From: Bacteroidales bacterium
GTDB lineage: Bacteria > Bacteroidota > Bacteroidia > Bacteroidales > UBA932
DNA: 64,000 nucleotides
Assembly: GCA_012522855.1 (NCBI GenBank)
Contig: JAAYJQ010000023.1
Coordinates: 1-64,000 of the forward strand
Direction: 5' to 3'
Part shown: piece by piece, positions 26,503 to 37,018 of the stretch
Numbering within the stretch: position 1 is the stretch's first letter
Layout: each line of letters begins with the position of its first letter
Translations under genes and position numbers: made by a program
Notes under the pieces: generated by a model
What the model saw: only the letters and a program-made list of their open reading frames with translations
The model's database searches: none
What the model was told of the DNA's origin: nothing

Positions 26503-28198
26503 TATCCAGATTCGTGGTCAATGTCGCGCAGGAATAGACGTTCTTTTTTCCGCTTGAAGGAATGGTCTGCGTAGCGCGGGCTTCCCACCCTTTTTCACTG
26601 GACGGATCACCGGAAGCCGGTTTGTAGTACCAATAGTGGCTTGCCGTAGAGTTGGACCAAGTGGTAGAATTCTTGTTTTTCACATTGAAATAGAAGGCAG
26701 CGGCAGCCACATTGGCCGAAGATCCGTCGGGGACGCGCGTGAAGTCTCCGATTTTCGTCCCGTTCTGGTAGAGTTCCACCTTCCAGTTGGCGCCGTCATC
26801 ATTGAACACCTCCGCGACAAAACAGTCTTTGAACTTGGTGTTGCCTTTGACTGTGATGTTCGCTGAGCCCGCCTTCTGCGAAGCCATGTTCCAGACCAGG
26901 GGAAACCGCCCCCCCTCATAGTACAACTGATTGCCGTCATAGACCCGCATCTGCTCATCAAGCGGCCTGTTCGTGCCTTTGGCAACCCAGTCCACGATCT
27001 GGTTCCCCTCGATGCGGTAGATGCTGTAGCCGTTCGGCGCGCCCGTCACGTTGGAGTTGCTGCACCACCACGCGCCGCAGGCCGCTCCATGAATATGTTC
27101 ATAGAGGTTCTGTCCACCGGCCGCCTTGAGGGAGTGGATGTAATTCTGATGGTAATGTGTGTGGCCGATCATGATGTGAGCTTCTTTGAACTGCGTCAGA
27201 AGATTGAGCACCTCTTGATAGTTGTTGCCCTTGCTCGAGCGGAGCGGGATATGGGCACAGAAAATGACCATCTTGTCGGATTTGTCCGCAACCTGCGAAA
27301 GATCTTCATTCAGCCAGTTCAACTGAGCGGCGGTAAATCCGCCGTTGTAGCTCCAGCTGGATCCCGACGATTCGGTTACGATGACATTGTCCATCACGAT
27401 CACATGCGTTTTGCCGAGATTGAAAGAATAGTCCGTCGGGCCGAAGGCATCCACGAAATTCTTGGTCGCATTGAAATCGTTCAACGCCGCGGCATTGTGA
27501 TCGTGATTCCCGATGCAGTTGAAGAAGGGAAGATATTTGTCCGTTCCGATCTGCACGCGGCTCATGGAGCTGATCATCGCAGGCCACTTCGATATGTCAT
27601 CGAAAATGATGTCACCGAGGGTAATTGCATAGGTATCACCGTAATCTCCGGATGCAAGCGTCTGTTGAATGTCCGGAATGGTTTCCGATACCCATCGCTG
27701 CACATCGCCGTCCGTCTTGCATTGCGGGTCTCCGATCATCAGAAGGGTGAACTTCCCGTCCGAGGATTTCCGGGGAGTCAGCGTGAAATCATTCCGGTTC
27801 ACGACAGCCCTGTCGATCTTGGAGGTAGAAAAGAAGACCGGCTTGCTTGGAGCCGACGAGGAGGTGTAGACTTCGTAGTCGGCGGGCAAAGAGTAATAGA
27901 CATTGCGGCAATAGGTGGCAGCCGTCATCTGGTACACCCCGTTTGCATCGGTCTTGACATATTTGAATCCGTCCGTCACCGGGACACCGGGAATGCCTTT
28001 TCCGGTTGTCGCATCCTTGATCAGGCCGACCAGGTTGTTTCCTTCCTGTATGGTTGTGCCGTTGATAATGGATTCGGTGTTCTCGTCGGGATCCGGATCC
28101 GGATTCGGATCCTGCTTCGAATTCTTCTCGCAGCAGGCGGCCATTATCACAATGGCCGCCCCAGCAGCGAAAAAGGTTGAAATTTTTCTAAAGTTCAT
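26492..28198 (-). CDS. Calcineurin-like metallophosphoesterase lipoprotein with N-terminal regulatory-like and C-terminal domains
   Basis: Lipobox IMAACCEK, GLIKDATTGKGIPGVPVTDGFKYVKTDANGVYQMTA, FTLLMIGDPQCK...GDIIFDD...CIGNHDH...IFCAHIPLRSS...MIGHTHYHQNYI: metallophosphoesterase motifs. Confidence 0.93.
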   Translation of the reverse strand: MNFRKISTFFAAGAAIVIMAACCEKNSKQDPNPDPDPDENTESIINGTTIQEGNNLVGLIKDATTGKGIPGVPVTDGFKYVKTDANGVYQMTAATYCRNVYYSLPADYEVYTSSSAPSKPVFFSTSKIDRAVVNRNDFTLTPRKSSDGKFTLLMIGDPQCKTDGDVQRWVSETIPDIQQTLASGDYGDTYAITLGDIIFDDISKWPAMISSMSRVQIGTDKYLPFFNCIGNHDHNAAALNDFNATKNFVDAFGPTDYSFNLGKTHVIVMDNVIVTESSGSSWSYNGGFTAAQLNWLNEDLSQVADKSDKMVIFCAHIPLRSSKGNNYQEVLNLLTQFKEAHIMIGHTHYHQNYIHSLKAAGGQNLYEHIHGAACGAWWCSNSNVTGAPNGYSIYRIEGNQIVDWVAKGTNRPLDEQMRVYDGNQLYYEGGRFPLVWNMASQKAGSANITVKGNTKFKDCFVAEVFNDDGANWKVELYQNGTKIGDFTRVPDGSSANVAAAAFYFNVKNKNSTTWSNSTASHYWYYKPASGDPSSEKGWEARATQTIPSSGKKNVYSCATLTTNLDTTF

Positions 28199-28211
28199 GG
28201 AGAATAAATTA

Positions 28212-30053
28212 TTACCATCCGTAGTTCTGACCCAGTTTCGGGTTTTCTACAAGCGCGGACGCCGGGATCGGACTCAAATACATCTTGTCATCCCATTGCA
28301 ATCCGTAATGGTAGATCAGATAACCGGATGTCTTGTCTGTAAGCGACCAAGTGTTGTTCGCTCCGGAATTGGCGATCTTGTAATTCGTCGGTGACCCGGC
28401 ACCGCTTCCGACCGTGTAAGGGAATCCGTTGATCGTGAATCCTCTCGAAACTTCCGTCGCTGTCAGGTAGATGCCCCTCCACCCCAGATTCTGGAAGCGC
28501 GTCGCGATCTTCTGGCCCAGTTTCCAGCGATACAGGTCATCTTGGCGCAGACCGTTTTCCATCACCAGTTCCACCGCGCGCTCCCTTCTGATTTCCAGCA
28601 GGATGTTGTTCAGCACAGGGTAACCGTCTCCGTTGTAATATTCGGTCAAGAAAGGATCAACGACATAGTCGGAGCTGCCCGGATAGATGTTCCTGACGCC
28701 TGCCCGCTCACGCAGAGCTCCAATGGTCTTGTTCCAAATATCTTCCGTCATTTCGCCAAGTTCGGCCTTCGCTTCCGCATGGTTCAGGAGCACCTCCCCG
28801 AACCGGAGGATCGGAACGGAGTTGTTGGAAAGAGCCCGTGAATAGTTCTCTTCTTTCTCAATACACCATTTGTGGAACTGGTAGCCGGTCCAACTCATCG
28901 AAAAATTGGTCTTGAAGGGAAGAATCGCCCCCGCAAGATCTTGATACTGATAGCCGGGTCCGACGATGGACTGCGCAAGACGCCAGTCGCGGTTGTCGAA
29001 CTCTTCGTTCACAGAAACCTTGTCATTCGTTATGGGAGTTCCGTCCAGCGTAAGATACATATTCACGAGTTCCTTCGTCGGGCTGTACTGTTGTCCCATG
29101 GACGTGGAGCGGTAATACCAGGTCAGATCGTGGAGCACATTCACCTCGCCGCCATTGGCCTCGCGGGACCAGATGACTTCGTCGGTCGGAATGACCATGC
29201 TCTTGAACAAATCGCTGTAGTCAGACTGCGGTTTGCCGGTGTTGTGCAGGGTGAACAGACCGCTTTGCATCAATTTTTCGTTCGCGTCGATGCACTGACG
29301 ATAGAGTTCCTCGGACGATTCGTACTGGTTGTTCCAGGCAATGTTCGTGGATGGATTCGTTGTGTGATACTTCCGGTAGGCTGCTTCATAGAGGCAGATC
29401 CGGGACTTGTAGGCCAACACGACCCATTTGTTGACATATGTCCTGCCTTTGGTCAGGACATCATTTTCGCCCGAAACATGCTCGGCGGCGAAGTTGATGT
29501 CTTCGAGAATTTTATGGAACAGGTATTCGCGATCATCCCGCGATCCATAGAGAAGCGTGCTGTCTTCTTTCTGCGGGACATGATCGATCCAGGGAACATT
29601 TCCAAAAGCCTGCATCTTGGAAAAATGAGCGTAACCCCTCCAGAATCGCGCGATCCCCTCATAATGGTTATACTTGGCCTCGGAGATGAATTCCTTCGCC
29701 CGCGTCATGTTTTCGAGCATGAAGTTGGTTCCGCGGATGAAAGAAAAGTTGCCGTAATCCCAGCCGGACTGTTTCTGTGGGTTCCAGATGAACGGATGGT
29801 AGAAATCCGAGCCGGTCTTCGTGGCAACGAGATCGGTGTAGGCATCACTGGAGATCGCAACGGATGTAAAACCGGGCAGATAACTCTGGATGAAGCCGTT
29901 GCAATACATCTGAAGATCCTTTTCTGTCTTGAAATAGGAAGGCGCGGCGATGGTATTCGTCGGGTTTCGCTCCAGGAAATCCGAGCAGGACACAAGCGAT
30001 GCCAGCAAGCAGGCAGCAAGAATAATCGTAGTGTATGTTTTTTTCATATTCAT
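28212..30053 (-). CDS. SusD/RagB family lipoprotein (second SusCD pair)
   Basis: MNMKKTYTTIILAACLLASLVSCSDFLERNPTN, ARFWRGYAHFSKMQAFGNVPWID, C-term YLSPIPASALVENPKLGQNYGW; AGGAGG ribosome-binding-like sequence upstream. Confidence 0.95.
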   Translation of the reverse strand: MNMKKTYTTIILAACLLASLVSCSDFLERNPTNTIAAPSYFKTEKDLQMYCNGFIQSYLPGFTSVAISSDAYTDLVATKTGSDFYHPFIWNPQKQSGWDYGNFSFIRGTNFMLENMTRAKEFISEAKYNHYEGIARFWRGYAHFSKMQAFGNVPWIDHVPQKEDSTLLYGSRDDREYLFHKILEDINFAAEHVSGENDVLTKGRTYVNKWVVLAYKSRICLYEAAYRKYHTTNPSTNIAWNNQYESSEELYRQCIDANEKLMQSGLFTLHNTGKPQSDYSDLFKSMVIPTDEVIWSREANGGEVNVLHDLTWYYRSTSMGQQYSPTKELVNMYLTLDGTPITNDKVSVNEEFDNRDWRLAQSIVGPGYQYQDLAGAILPFKTNFSMSWTGYQFHKWCIEKEENYSRALSNNSVPILRFGEVLLNHAEAKAELGEMTEDIWNKTIGALRERAGVRNIYPGSSDYVVDPFLTEYYNGDGYPVLNNILLEIRRERAVELVMENGLRQDDLYRWKLGQKIATRFQNLGWRGIYLTATEVSRGFTINGFPYTVGSGAGSPTNYKIANSGANNTWSLTDKTSGYLIYHYGLQWDDKMYLSPIPASALVENPKLGQNYGW

Positions 30054-30063
30054 TCCTCCTGTA

Positions 30064-33000
30064 TTAGAAAGTGAGATTGACTCCAAAGGTGATCGATTTC
30101 AGCATCGGGTAGCTGTAGCCTTCGCCAACGCCGCCGAGACCGGGAAGAGTGCCGCCCGAGAAGTCGGAGTCCCCGCTCGAGATCACTTCCGGATCGAACA
30201 TCTTGGTGTGCTTGAAGAGCGGCGAGAAAGTCAGTAGGTTGGTGCCCGTCACATAGAACCTTGCCCTTTCGATGTGAATCTTTTTGGTGAGGGCGCTTGG
30301 AATCGTGTAAGAAAGCGTAACGTCCTTGAGCCGCAAATAAGCGGCTTTTTGGAGATAGTAGTCATTCTCGTAAGTTAGGGGGCCCTGATTCCGGTTGGCG
30401 GAATAGGCGACCCTGCGTGTCCAGTACGGCTTGTCGGCCGCGTTCGTCACGAACCAGTCCGGTGTGCTGTAATCCACTTCGACGGTGTTGCCTTCCATGG
30501 TTTTCATCAAGAAGCCGTACGGGCGATTGTACATCCCCCAGAAGAAACCGGATTCGGTCAGCGGATACCAGTCGCGCCGTCCAATGCCCTGCAGGAACAC
30601 GGAGAGGCCGATTCCGTTCCAGTTCGCATCCAAGTTGATGCCGTACTGGTAATGGGGCAGACTGTTGCCGATCCGCTCCAGGTCTCCGTGATTCTCAAGC
30701 GTGGCGTTGCCGGCATCGATGGTTCCGTCCCCGTTCACATCCAGAAACTTGAGGTCACCGGCGTATGCGCGGAAATTGCTCCCGTTCTTATGGAAGGTGT
30801 TGGTTGTCCAGTTGTCCGCTTCCGCGTTCGTCAGGAAATAACCGTCCGTACGGAAACCCCAGATTTCACCGAGTTCTTTTCCAGGATAGAAGGAGTAGAT
30901 AAGACCGCTCGCGAACGGGAAGTCCGTGATTTTGGAGACGCTGTCCCAGAGGCTTCCCTTGATGCTGTAACCGAACGGCTTCCCCGCCACCGTGAACTGA
31001 TCCTTCCAAGAGAGCGTGAGCTCCCATCCCTTGGTCTGCATACTGCCGTAGTTACCTCTCGGAGAGGCGGCTCCGTAGATCGCGGGAATGGTCGGTCCGT
31101 TGGTGATCATGTCCTTCGTGTTCCGGATGTAGTAGTCTCCGGAGAAAGACAGACGGCTCTTCAAGATGTCGAAATCCAAACCGACGTCGTATGTCGTGAC
31201 GGTTTCCCAGGTCAGGCCGTCCGGAACGACATTGGCCTGTTGGGTGTAGATGAATTTCTTTCCGTCAAAGAGAACGGAGCTCTTGCTGAGGCTGATTTTT
31301 TCCAGGAAATAGTAAGCGGATATGTCGGAGTTGCCGAGCGCGCCGACGTTGGCCCTGAGTTTAAGGTTGTCAAGCCAACTGCTCGCCCAGCGCATCCAAG
31401 GTTCTTCGTTGATCCGCCAACCGACGGAAGCGGAGGGGAAGAAGCCCCATTGCTGGCTCACCGGGAATTTCGAACTGCCGTCATAGCGGGCAGCCGCTTC
31501 CAAAATGTACCGTTTTAGAAATGTGTAGTTGACACGGCCGAAGAATCCGACCAGTCCCACGGAAGTAAGGTAGTCGTTCGGTTCGGCGTATTCCGTGCCG
31601 TCCATCAGTTCAAAACTCGGATAGGAGTCCCATAGGATACCCTTCCGCTGCATATAATAATTCGTATACTTGCTGTCGGTCAAGTTCCACCCGACAACCA
31701 CGTTGAGATCGTGATTTTCCCCGAGCCTCGGAGTGTAAGTAGCCACGACGTTGGCGGCTTGGTAGTCGGTTTGGTTCCGGTTGCGGGAATGGTAGGAATC
31801 CTTCTCCGCGACGAAAACATCATTCGTCACACCCGGAGCCGGTGAGTATTGCGATGGCGTGCGGACCCGGTCCCACTCGTAGCGTCTTGCCTGGTAGGTA
31901 TAGTCCGCCCGGATGCTCAAGATGTCCTTGATCGGAGTGACGGTCAGGCCGAATGTCGTCTGGAAATTGATGGATTTCCGATTGTCGAAGTCATCCCCTT
32001 CCTTGAAACGCCAATACCCCGTGTTCTCGCCCCAGAAGGTGTGGGTCCCGTCCGGATTGGTGGGAACGAAGATGGGAGATCCGCGGTGTTCCATATTCCG
32101 GAGAAACGGCATGTTATAGGCAAAGAACGGCTGATCGTACCGGTCGTGGAAAAAGGCGGTGTTGTTATCGACGGAAACATAGTCGTTGATGTCGATACTG
32201 CCTTTCGAACGGATGTTGAAGGTGTTGAACACCTCGTTCCCGACTTTGTAGATGGCGTCCTGGTTGTAGAAACGGCCGCTCAAGGAATACTTGACCCGAT
32301 TTCCCGCAGCATTGACGCTGATGTTGTGGGTCTGCGACGAATTGAGCCGTTTATAGAAGAGTTCCATCCAGTTGGTGCTGCCGTAGTACCTGTAGTTTCC
32401 GGTTACCGGATCCACCACGACCTGATCGGGGTAACCCTGTTCTTTCCGGACTCTCAGTTCTTCCAGATATTCCGGCGTCAGTCCGACATCGACGTTGTTG
32501 ACATCGGTGTGCCATTTGCCGGCAGCGGTCGGGGTGCGACCGTCGCCGTCCCAGAACTGCTCGAAAGCCACCGCCCAATTTATAGGCGTCATAGTCGATC
32601 TCGTCTTCCCAGAGAACCGTGCGCTGGTTGATGGAGTAGGCGGCTTGGTAGTTGACGCTGATCTTGTCCTTGGTCGGGTTTTTAGTCGTCACAAGGATGA
32701 CGCCGAACGCGCCTCTGGATCCATAGACAGCCGCGGAAGCGGCATCCTTAAGAACGGAGATGTTCTCGATGTCATCCGGGTTGACCATGTTCAGACTGCC
32801 TTCCACACCGTCGATGAGAACGAGCGCTCCGGTTCCGTTTCCGATGGAATGGGAAACGCCCGAAGAACTGGTGGCGGATTTTCTTGAATAGTACTGCTGA
32901 GAACCGCCCCGGATGTAGATGCTGCCGGAGTGGGAAGGCTTGCCATCATTCATGTAGATGTTCAAACCGGAAATCTGTCCCTGCAACATGCGGTTCAGGC

Positions 33001-33418
33001 TGGGAGCGGTTTTATTTTCAAGAGATTCTCCGGAAAGACTTTCCACGGCGCCGACCAATTGTTTCTTTTTCAGCGTTCCGTACCCGACAACCACACTTTG
33101 CTCGAGGAGTTCGGTGTCTTGTTCGAGAGAGAAATCAATCCTGGTGTTTTGTCCCACCGGTTTTTCCATCGTCTGATAGCCGACGATCTGACAGACCAGA
33201 ATGTCGGTGCTGTTTACGCCCGACAGGCTGTAGGTTCCGTCTTCCATCGTGATGACGCCGTTCATGGTCCCTTTGACCAAGACAGCTGCTCCGATGACGG
33301 GCTCTTGGGTCTGGGCGTCGCGGACGACCCCCGAAACCACGTGGCTCTGTGCAGACATCCATCCCGGCATTAGAAGAAAAGCCAGGAAGGACGCAATAAC
33401 TGCGATTCGATAGTTCAT
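30064..33418 (-). pseudogene. SusC/RagA TonB-linked receptor interrupted by a frameshift near 32579-32581 (or a sequencing indel)
   Basis: N-term ORF 32351-33430 (SGVVRDAQTQEPVIGAAVLVKGTMNG..., VVVGYGTLKKKQLVGAVESL, DIENISVLKDAASAAVYGSRGAFGVILVTTK...EIDYDAYK) continues in another frame as NWAVAFEQFWDGDGRTPTAAGKWHTDVNNVD... (ORF 30064-32592) to the OM-barrel C-terminus FGVNLTF. Confidence 0.85.
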
Positions 33419-33560
33419 TTTAATTTCCATAAAAGTTGACTTGTCTCAATAGTTTTCGCTCAAATGAGCATGAAGTCAGATTATCGAAGTGCAAGACTCA
33501 ACTGATATGGATTTTTAATTCATAATTTCAAATTTTTAAAAATAAACAATCTTCGTTTGA

Positions 33561-33568
33561 CAAAGATA
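33561..33568 (-). promoter_or_regulatory. Putative -7 box (TATCTTTG on minus strand) of the susC2-susD2-phosphoesterase operon
   Basis: CAAAGATA on + strand; on the minus strand TTG-N21-TATCTTTG fits the Bacteroidetes promoter pattern. Confidence 0.55.
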
Positions 33569-33581
33569 TAAAATATTACCA

Positions 33582-33616
33582 TTATATTACAATTTTATTG
33601 CCGTTATATTACAATT
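33582..33616. repeat. Direct repeat pair TTATATTACAATT (33582-33594 and 33604-33616), 22-bp period
   Basis: Two identical 13-mers in the AT-rich intergenic region between divergent susC2 (-) and the FN3 lipoprotein (+). Confidence 0.7.
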
Positions 33617-33675
33617 GCCGGCAATGAAAACGCCGAAAAGTTCATTTGTTGTGATGGAAAAATCGAAAAATTCAT

Positions 33676-33683
33676 TATCTTTG
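33676..33683 (+). promoter_or_regulatory. Putative -7 box TATCTTTG of the FN3 lipoprotein gene
   Basis: Exact TAnnTTTG match 107 nt upstream of ATG 33790; -33 spacing is not ideal. Confidence 0.45.
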
Positions 33684-33789
33684 CAAAGAAGTCAGAGGCG
33701 TAGGCCACATTTCGAAAATCGTGCAAGGCTCAAAGGATCTACAGAGCTTATTCCTATTCATCAATTCGAACACGAAATTTATTATCAAC

Positions 33790-36700
33790 ATGAAGAACAG
33801 TAGAATTCTGGTGGCATTTCTTGCCTTTACCGTAGCTTTGTGCATAGCCGGCTGCAAAGGCGAAGAAATCATCTCCGGGATCAATCCATCCAAACCGGCG
33901 CCGGAAAACCTGAGGATTGACGAGTCCGTGATGTCCGAGGGTACAATCGGGGTTATCTGGGATGCGAAGAAGGCCACCGCTGCCGGAGCGACCAGCTTTA
34001 CGGTCCAGCTTTCGCCTAATCCTGAAACCGGATCCAATTACAGTTCCGACAAGGAATACAAAAACCTTACGCTGAAAATCACTGACGATGTCTATGATGC
34101 GGCGACTTTCAGCGGGCTGCAGGCCTATTCGCCCATGTATGTGCGAGTGCGGGCCAATTATCCCAGATCCGTCTTCTCCGAATGGGTCTATCTCGGTCTG
34201 AACGGCAGATCGCTTCCTTTCGAGGCCGGTATGGGATTCATCGATTCCACGCTCGTTAACGTCAAAGACCTGTCCTACAATTTTGACAAGTCCGGCAAGA
34301 CGGCGATGAGTTTTGATTTCAATGCCAATGATGCGGTAAACGCAGGAGCCGCGACCCTCCGGTTCCAGATCGTCAACAACATCACCGGTGCCGTCGAGGG
34401 TTCGCAAGCGTTGGTGCCCCCGCTGGCGGAGTCCAACGTGCTTTTCAGCAAGCTCAAGAACGGCACCGCCTACAAGATGCGCTCCCGCGCGGAGTATGCG
34501 TCGGCAGACGGAATCTTCAACCTGTGTTCCGCCTGGAAATGGGCGGAGACAGATTCCACATCCATGTTCCGTGTCGGAACGGGACCGGAAGTTGAACGCT
34601 ATGTCGCCCCGACCACGAAACTGCTGCGCGCCTCTTCTTCTACCCTGACCTTCTCCTGGTCAGAATCCAACTTCGCGAGTGCGGACAAGGATCTCAGCCG
34701 GCCGATCAGCGCGGCGCTGTACCGCGACGAGAAGTGCTCCGACCTGGTTGTTTCCTGGGATTTCGGAGCCAACAACACCATTTTCGGCGGCAAGGCGCCT
34801 GCCTTCATTTTCACAGGACTGCAACGAGCCACGACTTATTATTTTGTCGCAACTGACACGGAAAGCAAGATGGCCAGCGAGCCCCTCGCAGCCACGACGG
34901 AAGACTTCAACATCGTCATGGTTGGTTCCGAAAAAGCGGCTGTCGGTGATGTGGTCGTGGCGGAAGACTTCGGCGAGCTCATTTGGGGAGGCGACCTCCT
35001 CTTCGGCGCTGCCGGATATTCCCACGAGGGTCGCGGTTCCGCAACCGCGCTAACGCCTGCGTCCGGCACGAATCCGGTGGCACCCGGCGGCCTTTACCTG
35101 GTTCCCGCGTCGACGGAAATGGGACTCTTCAATACGTTGAAAAACGCCATTCCAAACACCAAGCGTATCAAGAACTGGGGCATCATTACCGAAAACGGAA
35201 CAAATGGCGGCATCATCTGCGCCCGCTCCGGCTATCTCAAACTGGGCGCATCCAGCCTCATCGGCCTGATCGTAACACCCGTCTTGTCCAATCTTTCCGG
35301 AACCGCGACTGTCGAACTCAGCTTCAAGGGCAGCCTGTACGGAAGCGATCCCACCACGGCTGCTGTCGAAATCGTCAACAGCGCCACCTTCGGCACGATC
35401 GGCACAACCTCCATCAACGAGGTCAGTGGAACGCGGGTTCAGGTCCAACCCTTTACACTGGAAGCCGGCGGGTGGAAAGAATATCGTTTCGAAATTTCCA
35501 ACGTCATGCCTTCCTCCGCCATCGCGATCGGTCCGACCCGCGAAGGGGTCAGCGGACAACACAGAATGTACATCGATGACATCGTCGTGAAGGTCAAATC
35601 CTATGGCGGCACAGTCATCGAGCTTTCGAAGCCGGTCATCACGGCTGCCGAAGCCGGATCCGACAAGGTCACCCTCTCCTGGGACAAGGTCGAAAACGCG
35701 ATTGAGTATCAGATCGAATACAAAAAATCTTCAGACGCGGATTTCATTGTAGCCGGTTCTACCGGAGAGCTGACCTATGTGCTCACAGGGCTTGATGCGC
35801 TGACTTCCTATGATGTGCGCATCATGGCCACCGCCGGGGACAACAAGTCCGAATATTCCGACGTGAAAACCGCTACGACCACAGAAGCTCCCAAGGCGCT
35901 TGCGCAGAAGGCACGGTATATATCTTCAACGCAAATCGGAGTTGTCTGGTCATTCACGGATTACCAAGACATCCCCACCGATGTCGCGGACGACTACACC
36001 GTCGCGATCTACCAGGATGAAGCCTGCTCGAACCTGCTTGTGAGCTGGAATGTTCCGGCCTCCAAGTCCTATTGGGAGTGGCACCATAACGACACGTTCG
36101 GAACCTGTCCCTCCTGGCTCTTCCCGGGTCTGACTCCCTCCACTACCTACTGGGTCAAGGTTACGAACACCACCAAGAATCTCAGCTCCGTGGGCAAGTA
36201 CACCACGGAAGCCTCCAAGGTCGTGACCCTGCCTGCGTCTCCTGCCGCTGCCGGAAGCGTCATCCTCTACGAGGATTTCGGTCAGTTCCTCTGGGGCGGC
36301 GAAACGGTCCGGCTTTTCCCGGGCTTTTCCTCTTACACGAGGGGCGCGGACACGGAAATCAACAATGCCGTGGGAGAGGATCCGCAGAGCACGGACGGAA
36401 AGACCGGCTTCTACATCGTCAAGGCGAACACCCATATGGGACTGTTCAACACCCTCAAGAACGCCATCCCGACAACGAGACTGGAAGGTTGGGCGGACTG
36501 GATGGAAAATGACCAACACAAGGCGATGTGCGTCGAAAACGGCTGTCTCAAAGTCGGCGCGAGCAGCCTGACCGGTGACATCGTCACGCCTGAACTTAGC
36601 TGTCTGAGCGGAAAAGCCACGATAGAAGTTCAATTCGATGCTGCCCCCTATGTGGAAGGCGGTTCCCAGGCGTGGGATCCGCTCAACGGCCGGGTAGACG

Positions 36701-36945
36701 TGTTCGACAACACGACCGTGACTTCCTACGCCCTGCCGGCTGCGACCGTTCCGGTTCAAACAAAGGAATGGACTCTTGCCGAGAAATACGAGTGGCAGCG
36801 CTTTACCGTGACGCTGTCCGGAGTCACGCCTACTTCCCGAATCGGCATCGGCGCCTTCAGAAAAGACGGCGATGGGAACATCGGCAAGACACAGGCCCGT
36901 ATGTACCTGGACAACATTCAGATTAAAGTTCTGAGTTACGAATAA
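33790..36945 (+). CDS. Fibronectin type III-containing lipoprotein with two paralogous C-terminal-type modules
   Basis: MKNSRILVAFLAFTVALCIAGCKGEE lipobox; FN3-like stretches (LSKPVITAAEAGSDKVTLSWDKVENAIEYQIEYKKSSDADF...LDALTSYDVRIMAT); repeated EDFG.(L/F)(I/L)WGG... MGLFNTLKNAIP ...LK(L/V)GASSL module. Confidence 0.8.
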   Translation: MKNSRILVAFLAFTVALCIAGCKGEEIISGINPSKPAPENLRIDESVMSEGTIGVIWDAKKATAAGATSFTVQLSPNPETGSNYSSDKEYKNLTLKITDDVYDAATFSGLQAYSPMYVRVRANYPRSVFSEWVYLGLNGRSLPFEAGMGFIDSTLVNVKDLSYNFDKSGKTAMSFDFNANDAVNAGAATLRFQIVNNITGAVEGSQALVPPLAESNVLFSKLKNGTAYKMRSRAEYASADGIFNLCSAWKWAETDSTSMFRVGTGPEVERYVAPTTKLLRASSSTLTFSWSESNFASADKDLSRPISAALYRDEKCSDLVVSWDFGANNTIFGGKAPAFIFTGLQRATTYYFVATDTESKMASEPLAATTEDFNIVMVGSEKAAVGDVVVAEDFGELIWGGDLLFGAAGYSHEGRGSATALTPASGTNPVAPGGLYLVPASTEMGLFNTLKNAIPNTKRIKNWGIITENGTNGGIICARSGYLKLGASSLIGLIVTPVLSNLSGTATVELSFKGSLYGSDPTTAAVEIVNSATFGTIGTTSINEVSGTRVQVQPFTLEAGGWKEYRFEISNVMPSSAIAIGPTREGVSGQHRMYIDDIVVKVKSYGGTVIELSKPVITAAEAGSDKVTLSWDKVENAIEYQIEYKKSSDADFIVAGSTGELTYVLTGLDALTSYDVRIMATAGDNKSEYSDVKTATTTEAPKALAQKARYISSTQIGVVWSFTDYQDIPTDVADDYTVAIYQDEACSNLLVSWNVPASKSYWEWHHNDTFGTCPSWLFPGLTPSTTYWVKVTNTTKNLSSVGKYTTEASKVVTLPASPAAAGSVILYEDFGQFLWGGETVRLFPGFSSYTRGADTEINNAVGEDPQSTDGKTGFYIVKANTHMGLFNTLKNAIPTTRLEGWADWMENDQHKAMCVENGCLKVGASSLTGDIVTPELSCLSGKATIEVQFDAAPYVEGGSQAWDPLNGRVDVFDNTTVTSYALPAATVPVQTKEWTLAEKYEWQRFTVTLSGVTPTSRIGIGAFRKDGDGNIGKTQARMYLDNIQIKVLSYE

Positions 36946-36960
36946 AGTACTTTTCAATTA

Positions 36961-37003
36961 AGCGGTCCGGGTGCTGGATTCCATCGGCATTCGGACCGCT
37001 TTT
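36961..37003 (+). terminator. Intrinsic terminator/attenuator-like hairpin
   Basis: AGCGGTCCG (36961-36969) pairs with CGGACCGCT (36992-37000), followed by a T-run. Confidence 0.75.
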
Positions 37004-37018
37004 TAAATACAAGAACAC

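Noticed and set aside
27089-28180. 363-aa + strand ORF opposite the metallophosphoesterase, and similar ORFs at 28872-30074 and 30652-31518
   Set aside because: Antisense shadows of confident minus-strand CDSs.
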